In this document: piece by piece, positions 1 through 11,900 of the stretch | Layout of the letters: the number at the start of each line of letters is the position of its first letter | Position numbering within the stretch: position 1 is the stretch's first letter | Assembly (NCBI GenBank): GCA_964551545.1 | Contig: CAZKCT010000041.1 | Span: 1 to 16,689 of the forward strand | DNA length: 16,689 nt | Source of the DNA: Thiopontia sp964551545 | Lineage (GTDB): Bacteria > Pseudomonadota > Gammaproteobacteria > GCF-002020875 | Direction: 5' to 3' | Made by a program: the position numbers and the translations under genes | Notes under the pieces: generated by a model | The model's input: the letters and a program-made list of their open reading frames with translations, nothing else | Databases searched by the model: none | Told to the model about the DNA's origin: nothing

Positions 1-1191
1 TTATTCGATAATCTTAGAAACCACACCAGAACCTACAGTTCGGCCACCCTCACGGATCGCAAAACGTAGACCTTCATCCATCGCAATTGGTGCGATCAGA
101 GTGCCAACGATCTTCAGGTTGTCACCTGGCATCGCCATCTCTGTACCCTCTGGCAGATCTACTGCACCCGTTACGTCTGTAGTACGGAAGTAGAACTGTG
201 GACGGTAGTTGGTAAAGAATGGCGTGTGACGGCCACCCTCTTCCTTGGTCAGTACGTAGATCTCTGCTTCAAACTTGGTGTGCGGGGTGATAGAACCTGG
301 AGCAGCCAGTACCTGACCACGCTCAACTTCTTCACGCTTGGTGCCACGTAGCAGAACGCCGACGTTATCACCGGCTTCGCCCTGGTCCAGCAGTTTGCGG
401 AACATCTCTACACCCGTCACAGTGGTAGTTTCAGTATCTTTGATGCCGACGATCTCGATCTCTTCGCCAACTTTCACGACGCCACGCTCAATACGACCGG
501 TCACGACGGTACCACGACCAGAAATTGAGAATACGTCCTCGATCGGCATAATGAAGTCACCGTCGATTGCACGCTCTGGCTCTGGGAAGTAGCTGTCCAT
601 CGCTTCTGTAAGCTTGACGATGGATGGGGCACCGATGTCGCTGGTGTCGCCTTCCAGTGCCTTCAGGGCAGAACCTGTGACAATTGGCGTGTCGTCACCT
701 GGGAAGTCGTACTCGTCAAGAAGTTCACGCACTTCCATCTCAACCAGCTCAAGCAGCTCTTCGTCGTCAACCTGATCCGCCTTGTTGAGGTATACGATGA
801 TGTATGGAACACCAACCTGACGGGACAGCAGAATGTGCTCACGCGTCTGTGGCATGGGGCCGTCTGCTGCAGAGCAGACCAGAATCGCGCCGTCCATCTG
901 CGCCGCGCCGGTAATCATGTTCTTGACGTAGTCGGCGTGTCCCGGGCAGTCTACGTGCGCGTAGTGACGGTTGTCTGTCTCATACTCTACGTGTGCCGTT
1001 GCAATGGTGATTCCACGCTCACGCTCTTCTGGAGCGTTATCGATGTCTGCGTAATCCTTGAACTCGCCACCCTGTGCTTCGGCCATTACCTTGGTAATCG
1101 CTGCTGTCAGTGTAGTCTTACCGTGGTCTACGTGACCAATCGTACCTACGTTTACGTGCGGTTTCGTTCTCTCAAACTTTTCCTTAGACAT
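1..1191 (-). CDS. tuf: Translation elongation factor Tu (EF-Tu)
   Basis: EF-Tu is the GTPase that carries aminoacyl-tRNA to the ribosomal A site. The 396-residue protein is complete (E. coli 394). The GTPase motifs are intact: P-loop GHVDHGKT at residues 19-26, switch I threonine in RGITI at 59-63, DCPGH at 81-85, NKAD at 136-139 and SAL at 174-176. The beta-barrel domains 2 and 3 follow from about residue 210, and the protein ends in the usual VVSKIIE-type tail. The start ATG is preceded by AGAGG with 8 nt spacing, and the TAA stop lies on the first bases of the window. It is the last visible gene of the str operon, 72 bp after fusA, where tufA is normally found. Many proteobacteria carry a second tuf copy near secE; here that would lie beyond the tRNA-Trp edge and cannot be seen. 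No internal tuf promoter could be recognised. Confidence 0.98.
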   Translation of the reverse strand: MSKEKFERTKPHVNVGTIGHVDHGKTTLTAAITKVMAEAQGGEFKDYADIDNAPEERERGITIATAHVEYETDNRHYAHVDCPGHADYVKNMITGAAQMDGAILVCSAADGPMPQTREHILLSRQVGVPYIIVYLNKADQVDDEELLELVEMEVRELLDEYDFPGDDTPIVTGSALKALEGDTSDIGAPSIVKLTEAMDSYFPEPERAIDGDFIMPIEDVFSISGRGTVVTGRIERGVVKVGEEIEIVGIKDTETTTVTGVEMFRKLLDQGEAGDNVGVLLRGTKREEVERGQVLAAPGSITPHTKFEAEIYVLTKEEGGRHTPFFTNYRPQFYFRTTDVTGAVDLPEGTEMAMPGDNLKIVGTLIAPIAMDEGLRFAIREGGRTVGSGVVSKIIE

Positions 1192-1263
1192 CGTCTTATC
1201 CTCTTACTTTTACTTGGCCTGCATCTTGACCTGAAAAATCTTTAAAAATCGCTTCTCTGAAAC

Positions 1264-3357
1264 TCAGCTGTTCTTCTTGATGACAGCGTCAGCAATACTT
1301 GCTGGTGCCTCAGCATACTTCTCAAACTCCATGGAGTAGGTTGCACGACCCTGTGTAGCCGAACGCAGGTCGGTTGCATAACCAAACATCTCGGAGAGCG
1401 GTACAGTCGCAGCAATCATCTTGCCTGCCGGGGAATCCTCCATCCCTGCCACCATGCCACGACGACGATTGAGGTCGCCCATTACATCACCCATGTAATC
1501 CTCTGGAGTCACAACATCAACCTTCATCATTGGCTCAAGCAGCACTGGATCAGCATTCAGCGCACCCTGCTTGAAGGCCATAGAGCCAGCAACCTTAAAT
1601 GCCAACTCATTGGAGTCCACTTCATGGTAGGAGCCGTCATACAGCGTGACCTTACAATCCTCAATTGGATAGCCAGCCATCACACCGTTCTTCATCTGCT
1701 CCTGAATACCCTTGTCTACCGCAGGAATGTACTCTTTCGGTACTGCACCACCCACGATCTCATTGACGAACTCGTAACCAGCGCCCGCTTTCTGTGGCTC
1801 AATCCGGATCCAGACATGACCAAACTGACCACGACCACCAGACTGACGAACAAACTTGCCTTCCTGTTCGATAGTCTTGCGGATCGTCTCACGATAAGCC
1901 ACCTGAGGTGCACCTACGGCAGCCTCAACGTTGAACTCACGCATCATACGATCAACAATGATCTCAAGGTGAAGCTCACCCATACCGGAGATAATCGTCT
2001 GACCAGACTCCTCGTCTGTATGCACACGGAAAGAAGGATCTTCCTGTGCCAGCTTAGAGAGCGCGATACCCATTTTCTCTTGGTCAGCCTTTGACTTCGG
2101 CTCTACCGCAACAGAGATTACTGGCTCAGGGAACTCCATACGCTCCAGGATAATCTTGTTATCAATTGCGCTCAGCGTATCACCCGTTGTTACATCTTTA
2201 AGACCGATGGCCGCCGCGATATCACCCGCGCGAACCTCTTTAATCTCTTCACGGTCATTGGAGTGCATCTGAACAATACGTCCAATACGCTCTTTCTTAC
2301 CCTTCACTGTGTTGTAACAGAAGTCACCGGAGTTAATCACGCCGGAGTAGACACGGAAGAAGGTCAATGTACCCACAAATGGGTCGGTCGCAATCTTGAA
2401 TGCCAGCGCAGAGAATGGCTCGTCATCAGAGGATGGGCGATCCGCCTCACTACCATCTTCCAGCTCACCTGTAATTGCAGGCACATCCAGCGGGGATGGC
2501 ATGTAGTAGATCACTGCATCCAACATCGCCTGCACACCCTTGTTCTTGAATGCAGAACCACACATCATCGGAACAATCTCGTTCGCCAGCGTCTGAATAC
2601 GGATACCCTCACGGATCTCGTCTTCTGTCAGCTCACCCTCTTCGAGATACTTCTCCATCAACTCTTCGTTGGCCTCTGCAGCAGACTCGACCATCTGCTC
2701 ACGCAGCTCGTCGCACGTATCTTGAAGTTCTGCTGGAATATCCTTGGCTTCATAGGTCATCCCCATGTCGTCCTCATTCCAGTAGATCGCCTTCATGCGG
2801 ACCAGATCAACAACACCCTTGAACTCATCCTCAGCACCAATATTCATCTGAATCGGCACCGCATTCGCACCCAGACGCTCCTTAACCTGCTCAACAACAC
2901 GCAGGAAGTCTGCACCTGAACGGTCCATCTTGTTCACAAAACCAATACGGGGTACGCCGTACTTGTTGGCCTGACGCCATACTGTCTCAGACTGTGGCTC
3001 AACACCACCAACCGCACAGAATACTGCGCAAGCGCCATCCAGTACACGCAGTGAACGCTCCACCTCAATGGTGAAATCCACATGTCCCGGGGTATCAATA
3101 ATGTTTACACGGTGCTGATCAAACTGCTGATCCATGCCCTGCCAGAAAGAGGTCGTTGCAGCAGAGGTAATGGTAATACCACGCTCCTGCTCCTGCTCCA
3201 TCCAGTCCATCGTCGCCGCACCATCATGCACCTCACCAATCTTGTGAGAAAGACCAGTGTAAAAAAGGATACGCTCGGTCGTTGTAGTCTTACCTGCATC
3301 AATGTGCGCCATGATTCCGAGGTTACGGTAACGCTTCAATGGTGTTTGACGTGCCAT
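1264..3357 (-). CDS. fusA: Translation elongation factor G (EF-G)
   Basis: EF-G is the ribosomal translocase GTPase and also acts in ribosome recycling. The protein has 697 residues (E. coli 704). The motifs are AHIDAGKT at 17-24, RGITI at 59-63, DTPGH at 88-92 and NKMD at 142-145. EF-G domains II to V follow, including the conserved GGRGQFGHV loop of domain IV. It lies 47 bp after rpsG and 72 bp before tuf, so it is the third gene of the str operon. The stop is TGA. The upstream Shine-Dalgarno sequence is poor (only GGA/AAAAGAA before ATG), which is notable for such an abundant protein. A boxA-like sequence lies just upstream (separate entry). It is the canonical fusA by position and full length; nothing suggests a paralogue such as fusB or a resistance variant. 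Confidence 0.98.
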   Translation of the reverse strand: MARQTPLKRYRNLGIMAHIDAGKTTTTERILFYTGLSHKIGEVHDGAATMDWMEQEQERGITITSAATTSFWQGMDQQFDQHRVNIIDTPGHVDFTIEVERSLRVLDGACAVFCAVGGVEPQSETVWRQANKYGVPRIGFVNKMDRSGADFLRVVEQVKERLGANAVPIQMNIGAEDEFKGVVDLVRMKAIYWNEDDMGMTYEAKDIPAELQDTCDELREQMVESAAEANEELMEKYLEEGELTEDEIREGIRIQTLANEIVPMMCGSAFKNKGVQAMLDAVIYYMPSPLDVPAITGELEDGSEADRPSSDDEPFSALAFKIATDPFVGTLTFFRVYSGVINSGDFCYNTVKGKKERIGRIVQMHSNDREEIKEVRAGDIAAAIGLKDVTTGDTLSAIDNKIILERMEFPEPVISVAVEPKSKADQEKMGIALSKLAQEDPSFRVHTDEESGQTIISGMGELHLEIIVDRMMREFNVEAAVGAPQVAYRETIRKTIEQEGKFVRQSGGRGQFGHVWIRIEPQKAGAGYEFVNEIVGGAVPKEYIPAVDKGIQEQMKNGVMAGYPIEDCKVTLYDGSYHEVDSNELAFKVAGSMAFKQGALNADPVLLEPMMKVDVVTPEDYMGDVMGDLNRRRGMVAGMEDSPAGKMIAATVPLSEMFGYATDLRSATQGRATYSMEFEKYAEAPASIADAVIKKNS

Positions 3358-3374
3358 TTCTTTTAATCCGTGTC

Positions 3375-3386
3375 TGTTAAAGAGCT
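3375..3386 (-). promoter_or_regulatory. boxA-like element between rpsG and fusA
   Basis: The minus-strand sequence AGCTCTTTAACA matches the rRNA-operon boxA TGCTCTTTAACA at 11 of 12 positions. It starts 18 nt after the rpsG stop codon and ends 17 nt before the fusA ATG. In RNA, boxA is bound by the NusB-NusE(S10) pair, which helps build an antitermination complex. Function here is inferred from sequence only. A chance match is possible, but an exact boxA lies in the leader of the same operon. Confidence 0.45.
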
Positions 3387-3404
3387 AAAGTGAAAAAGGA
3401 ACCA

Positions 3405-3875
3405 CTACCAGCGGAAGTGTGAGAACGCCTTGTTGGCTTCCGCCATACGGTGCGTATCTTCTCTCTTCTTGACTGCAGAACCACGGCTCTCGACCGCATC
3501 CATGATCTCACCTGCCAAACGCAGACCCATGGTCTTCTCACCGCGCTTACGCGCAGACTCAACCAACCAGCGCATGCCGAGCGCTACACGACGCTCAGGG
3601 CGAACCTCGATGGGCACCTGGTAAGTAGAACCACCTACACGACGTGATTTCACCTCAACCTTAGGGCCAATGTTGTCCAGCGCACTAAACAGAGTCTCAA
3701 CTGGATCACTACTGCCACGTTCTTCAACCAGATCCAGCGCGCCATAGACAATCTTCTCGGCGACAGACTTTTTGCCATCTTTCATGATGACATTTACAAA
3801 TTTGGTCAATTGCTCATTCCCGAACTTAGGATCTGGCAATACGGTACGCTTAGGGGCTCTATTTCTTCTAGACAT
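3405..3875 (-). CDS. rpsG: 30S ribosomal protein S7
   Basis: S7 is a primary assembly protein that nucleates the 3' major domain (head) of the 30S subunit and lies near the E site. The 156-residue product matches the standard bacterial length and lacks the longer tail of E. coli K-12. It begins MSRRNRAPKR, carries the conserved KVEVKSRRVGGSTYQVP beta-hairpin at about residues 71-87 and ends in the typical KAFSHFRW. The stop is TAG. It is the second gene of the str operon, 46 bp after rpsL. In E. coli, S7 represses its own synthesis by binding a roughly 100-nt rpsL-rpsG intercistronic region. The gap here is only half as long, so that exact target is unlikely to be conserved. The Shine-Dalgarno sequence is weak (GAGAA), consistent with translational coupling to rpsL. 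Confidence 0.98.
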   Translation of the reverse strand: MSRRNRAPKRTVLPDPKFGNEQLTKFVNVIMKDGKKSVAEKIVYGALDLVEERGSSDPVETLFSALDNIGPKVEVKSRRVGGSTYQVPIEVRPERRVALGMRWLVESARKRGEKTMGLRLAGEIMDAVESRGSAVKKREDTHRMAEANKAFSHFRW

Positions 3876-3921
3876 CTGTTTTCTCGAACTCTAAATTTTT
3901 CAGCCGATAGGAATGGATCAG

Positions 3922-4296
3922 TTAGCTCTTAGGCTTCTTCGCACCGTACTTGGAGCGACCTTGACGACGCGACTCAACACCCGTGGTATCAAGACTGCCG
4001 CGAACGACGTGATAACGAACACCCGGCAAATCTTTCACACGACCGCCGCGAATCAGAACAACAGAGTGCTCCTGGAGGTTATGGCCTTCACCACCAATGT
4101 AGGAGGTCACTTCCATGCTGTTCGTCAAACGAACACGAGCCACCTTTCTCATCGCTGAGTTTGGCTTCTTTGGAGTTGTGGTGTAGACGCGAGTACAGAC
4201 CCCACGTTTCTGTGGGCAGGCATCCAATGCAGGAACCTTGCTCTTCTCTTTCTGAACTTTGCGTGGTTTTCTAACCAACTGATTAATCGTTGCCAT
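3922..4296 (-). CDS. rpsL: 30S ribosomal protein S12
   Basis: S12 sits at the decoding centre and controls translational accuracy. The 124-residue protein has the usual length and the full signature TTTPKKPNSAMRKV at 39-52, with GGRVKDLPGVRYH at 84-96. Both lysines linked to streptomycin sensitivity (43 and 88 counting Met) are wild type, so no ribosomal streptomycin resistance is predicted. Asp89, the site methylthiolated by RimO in E. coli, is present. Cysteines 27 and 34 match the usual pattern. It is the first gene of the str operon and lies behind a 361-bp leader with its own promoter, a terminator and boxA. The ribosome binding site is weak (TAGAG region before ATG). The stop is TAG or TAA-type in frame, directly followed by the 46-bp gap to rpsG. 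Confidence 0.98.
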   Translation of the reverse strand: MATINQLVRKPRKVQKEKSKVPALDACPQKRGVCTRVYTTTPKKPNSAMRKVARVRLTNSMEVTSYIGGEGHNLQEHSVVLIRGGRVKDLPGVRYHVVRGSLDTTGVESRRQGRSKYGAKKPKS

Positions 4297-4359
4297 CGTT
4301 CTCTATCTTTTGCTAAATCCATGGTCTGCCCGATAGACCTCTTAGGAACGCCTAATCAG

Positions 4360-4371
4360 TGTTAAAGAGCA
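4360..4371 (-). promoter_or_regulatory. boxA antitermination element in the rpsL leader
   Basis: The minus-strand sequence TGCTCTTTAACA is identical over 12 of 12 bases to the boxA of E. coli rRNA operon leaders. In that system NusB and S10 (NusE) bind boxA RNA and, with NusA, NusG and SuhB, make polymerase resistant to Rho. Here it lies about 150 nt into the predicted transcript, 14 nt past the T-run of a terminator hairpin and 63 nt before the rpsL ATG. The identity is direct; a role in antitermination of the str operon is inferred. Confidence 0.7.
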
Positions 4372-4385
4372 GATCAAAAAGCGAC

Positions 4386-4422
4386 AAAAAAGATCGACCC
4401 CGATTTGGTTGGAGACGATCTT
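4386..4422 (-). terminator. Intrinsic terminator (putative attenuator) in the rpsL leader
   Basis: On the minus strand, the 5' arm (4422-4411, AAGATCGTCTCC) pairs with the 3' arm (4401-4390, GGGGTCGATCTT) over 12 positions, with one T-T mismatch and one G-T pair. The 9-nt loop is AACCAAATC. The 3' arm runs straight into six T (4391-4386), and a second five-T run follows at 4380-4376. This is the textbook form of a Rho-independent terminator. It lies downstream of the rpsL promoter and upstream of rpsL, so it would act as an attenuator or release a leader RNA of roughly 130 nt. It could also serve as the rpoC terminator for read-through transcripts. Confidence 0.75.
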
Positions 4423-4501
4423 CATCGATTTTGTTTCGGCAGACCCGGCCATCTACCTACTCATTACTACATTTTGCCGGTTTACGATCTGGGCAATCAG
4501 C

Positions 4502-4522
4502 CCTTCCTCGTAATCAGGAAGG
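4502..4522 (-). other. Start-proximal hairpin of the str leader
   Basis: A perfect 7-bp stem, CCTTCCT/AGGAAGG, closes a 7-nt loop. It lies 3 nt past the -10 box, so it would sit at the extreme 5' end of the transcript; a start near 4519 would remove part of its 5' arm. There is no T-run, so it is not a terminator. Stabilisation of the 5' end is one possibility, but no evidence for it is visible. Confidence 0.4.
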
Positions 4523-4525
4523 CGA

Positions 4526-4554
4526 ATTTTAGGGACCTGTCATAAAAGTGTCAA
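4526..4554 (-). promoter_or_regulatory. Sigma70 promoter of the str operon (rpsL-rpsG-fusA-tuf)
   Basis: The -35 box TTGACA (4554-4549) is a perfect consensus. It is separated by exactly 17 bp from the -10 box TAAAAT (4531-4526), which matches 5 of 6 bases of TATAAT. The region just upstream is A/T-rich (AAAAATGGGTAAAAG), resembling an UP element. The bases after the -10 box (TCGCCT) are GC-rich, as in promoters under stringent control. Transcription should start near 4519, about 220 nt before rpsL. Confidence 0.88.
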
Positions 4555-4657
4555 GCGCTTTTACCCATTTTTCCCAAAAGAATTCTTCATCAACCAACAG
4601 CCAGGAGGAAAGTCCAGCCCAATCAATCAGAAATGGACCAGACATCCCCCTCACTCA

Positions 4658-8938
<4,281 letters not shown>

Positions 8939-8983
8939 TCTTTCTTCTCTCCTAATTGAACGGATGAACGTTGCGCGACGCGC

Positions 8984-11900
8984 TTAGTCCACCTGCTCCA
9001 GGTCAATATCAATCGCCAGTGAACGGATCTCTTTCAACAATACGTTGAATGATTCCGGCATCCCTGCCTCGATCCGATGATCGCCATCGACAATATTTTT
9101 GTACATGCGGGTACGGCCAGAGACATCATCCGACTTCACAGTAAGCATCTCCTGAAGGACATGCGCTGCACCATAAGCCTCCAGTGCCCAGACCTCCATC
9201 TCACCGAAGCGCTGTCCACCAAACTGCGCCTTACCACCCAGCGGCTGCTGCGTGACCAGACTGTATGGCCCCGTTGAACGGGCATGCATCTTGTCTGCCA
9301 CCAAGTGGTTGAGTTTGATGATATGCATGACACCAACTGTAACCGGACGATCAAAGGTCTCACCCGTACGCCCATCATAGAGCACCGTCTGACCACTCTC
9401 TGGCAGATCAGCCAGCTTGAGCATGCGCTTGATCTCCTTTTCATGAGCACCATCAAACGCAGGAGTAGCCATTGGCACACCGCCGCGCAGATTGCCTGCC
9501 ATCTCCATCAACTCATCGTCACTAAAGGCATCAAGGTCCTCTTGCTTACCACTGTCGTTGTAAACCTCATTGAGGAAGGTACGCATCTCTTTCACACCGG
9601 CATCACGATCCAACATACCGCCGATCTTGATGCCAAGCCCCTTGGCAGCCCATCCCAGATGAACCTCAAGTACCTGCCCAATATTCATACGTGAAGGTAC
9701 ACCCAGAGGATTCAACACGATATCAACTGGCGTGCCGTCATCACGGTGCGGCATATCCTCAACCGGCACAATGCGGGAGATGACACCCTTGTTTCCGTGA
9801 CGGCCTGCCATCTTGTCACCCGGCTGGATGCGACGTTTGACCGCAACATAGACCTTAACCATCTTCTGCACGCCAGGAGCGAGGTCATCACCACCGGTGA
9901 TCTTGCCCTTCTTCTCCTCATAGATAGTCTCAATCTCCTCACGCTGTTGCTTCAGCTGCACATGAGAGAGCTCCAACTGCTCGTTGACCTCTTCGTTACG
10001 CATACGGAGCTCGAACCACTTCTCGCGCCCCAGATCCTTGAGGTAGGTCTTGGTGACCTTGTCGCCAGACTTGATATTTCCTGGGCCACCATCGGCCACT
10101 TTACCGGTCAGCAGCTTCTCAAGACGCTGGAAGATATCCTCTTCGATAATGCCCTGACGAGAGTTGAGATCCTTACGAACCGCATCCAGCTCCAGCTGCT
10201 CAATATCGAGAGAGCGCTTGTCTTTCTTGATGCCGTCTCGAGTAAAGACACGAACATCGACCACAGTACCAGCCATAGAGGATTTGGCACGCAGCGAGGT
10301 ATCTTTTACATCGGACGCCTTCTCACCGAAGATTGCACGCAACAGCTTCTCTTCTGGCGTCAGCTGGGTCTCGCCCTTCGGCGTCACCTTACCGACCAGA
10401 ATGTCACCTGGCTGAACCTCTGCACCGATATAGACGATACCGGACTCATCCAGACGCCCCAGTGCGGACTCACCCACATTCGGGATATCTGCAGTGATCT
10501 CTTCTGGCCCAAGCTTGGTATCACGCGCCATACAGGTGAGCTCTTCGATATGGATCGTGGTGTAACGATCCTCTTCGACCACACGCTCAGAGATGAGGAT
10601 GGAATCCTCAAAGTTGTAACCATTCCACGGCATGAAGGCAACGGTCAGGTTCTGACCCAGTGCCAACTCACCCATATCGGTAGAGGGGCCATCGGCCAGC
10701 ACATCACCACGTGCAATCAGGTCACCTGGCTTCACCAGTGGACGCTGGTTGATACAGGTGTTCTGGTTGGAACGGGTGTACTTGGTCATGTTGTAGATAT
10801 CTACACCGGACTCGCCCGCTGCGGTCTCATCATCATTCACTCGAACAACGACACGGCCGCCGTCGACAAAATCAACCACACCGCCACGCTTGGCAACGAC
10901 CGCAACACCGGAGTCCACCGCCACATCACGCTCAATACCCGTACCGACCAGCGGCTTCTCAGCACGCATGGTTGGGACCGCCTGACGCTGCATGTTGGCA
11001 CCCATCAGTGCGCGGTTTGCATCATCGTGCTCAAGGAACGGAATCAATGATGCTGCCACAGAGACGATCTGACGTGGAGAGATATCCATGTACTCGATCA
11101 GCTCTGGACCGACCATCGTGGTCTCATTCTGATGACGACAAGGAAGTAGGTCATCGGTCAGCTGCCCCTTCTTGTCAGTATTTGCACTCGCCTGTGCGAT
11201 ATGGAAGTTGATCTCATCGTAAGCGGAGAGGTAGACCACCTCATCCGTCACCTGACCATCATTCACTTTACGATAAGGCGTCTCCAGGAAGCCATACTCG
11301 TTGGTACGGGCATAGACCGCCAAGGTGTTGATCAGACCAATATTTGGACCTTCCGGGGTCTCAATTGGGCAGACACGACCATAGTGTGTTGGGTGCACGT
11401 CACGCACCTCAAAGCCAGCACGCTCACGGGTCAGACCACCAGGGCCCAATGCCGAGATACGACGCTTGTGGGTCACCTCAGAGAGTGGGTTGACCTGATC
11501 CATAAACTGCGAAAGCTGACTGGAGCCAAAGAACTCTTTGATTGCTGCAGAGATCGGTTTGGCATTAATCAGCTCCTGTGGCATCAGCCCATCAGACTCT
11601 GCCAGATTGAGACGCTCTTTCACTGCACGCTCAACACGCACCAGACCAATACGGAACTGATTCTCTGCCATCTCGCCAACACTACGGATACGGCGATTTC
11701 CGAGATTATCGATATCATCGACAACACCACGACCATCTTTGATATCGATCAAGGTCTTCAGCACGTCAACGATATCGTCGTTCGACAGCGTCCCTTCACC
11801 GGTCAGCTCCTCGCGAGAGAGACGGCGGTTAAACTTCATCCGCCCTACAGCCGAGAGATCATAACGATCCATTGTAAAGAAGAGGCTGTGGAATAGGTTC

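Larger units (their letters stand above)
4323..4445 (-). repeat. Long-range inverted repeat bracketing the leader terminator and boxA
   Basis: The arm at 4436-4445 (plus strand TCGGCAGACC) is complementary to the arm at 4323-4333 (GGTCTGCCCGA). They form eight consecutive pairs plus two more across one bulged base. In the transcript the stem would enclose the terminator hairpin and boxA. The distal arm can instead form a local GGTCT/AGACC hairpin, so the two folds are mutually exclusive. The complementarity is seen directly; its use in the cell is inference. Confidence 0.45.
4297..4657 (-). other. rpoC-rpsL intergenic region: str operon promoter and structured leader
   Basis: This 361-bp stretch has no credible protein-coding gene. 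In the direction of transcription it holds a short rpoC 3' tail without a convincing intrinsic terminator, an A/T-rich stretch, a near-consensus sigma70 promoter, a start-proximal hairpin, a terminator-type hairpin, an exact boxA and two short stems (TTAGG/CCTAA with loop CGTT, and GGTCT/AGACC). The rpsL ATG follows. Because no strong rpoC terminator is visible, some rpoC transcripts probably read into this region and meet the leader terminator. The individual elements are listed separately. Confidence 0.85.

Noticed and set aside
4555..4657. rpoC intrinsic terminator
   Set aside because: Only a weak GTCCA/TGGAC stem with a 17-nt loop and no proper T-run was found. The better terminator lies downstream of the rpsL promoter.
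9746..11050. Plus-strand open frame of about 434 codons antisense to rpoB
   Set aside because: As with the rpoC mirror frame, it is fully antisense to a conserved gene and its composition looks like a codon-bias shadow.
11450..11525. Val at RpoB 522 (E. coli N518) as a rifampicin-resistance change
   Set aside because: All main resistance positions are wild type and this position varies naturally between bacteria; sequence alone does not support resistance.
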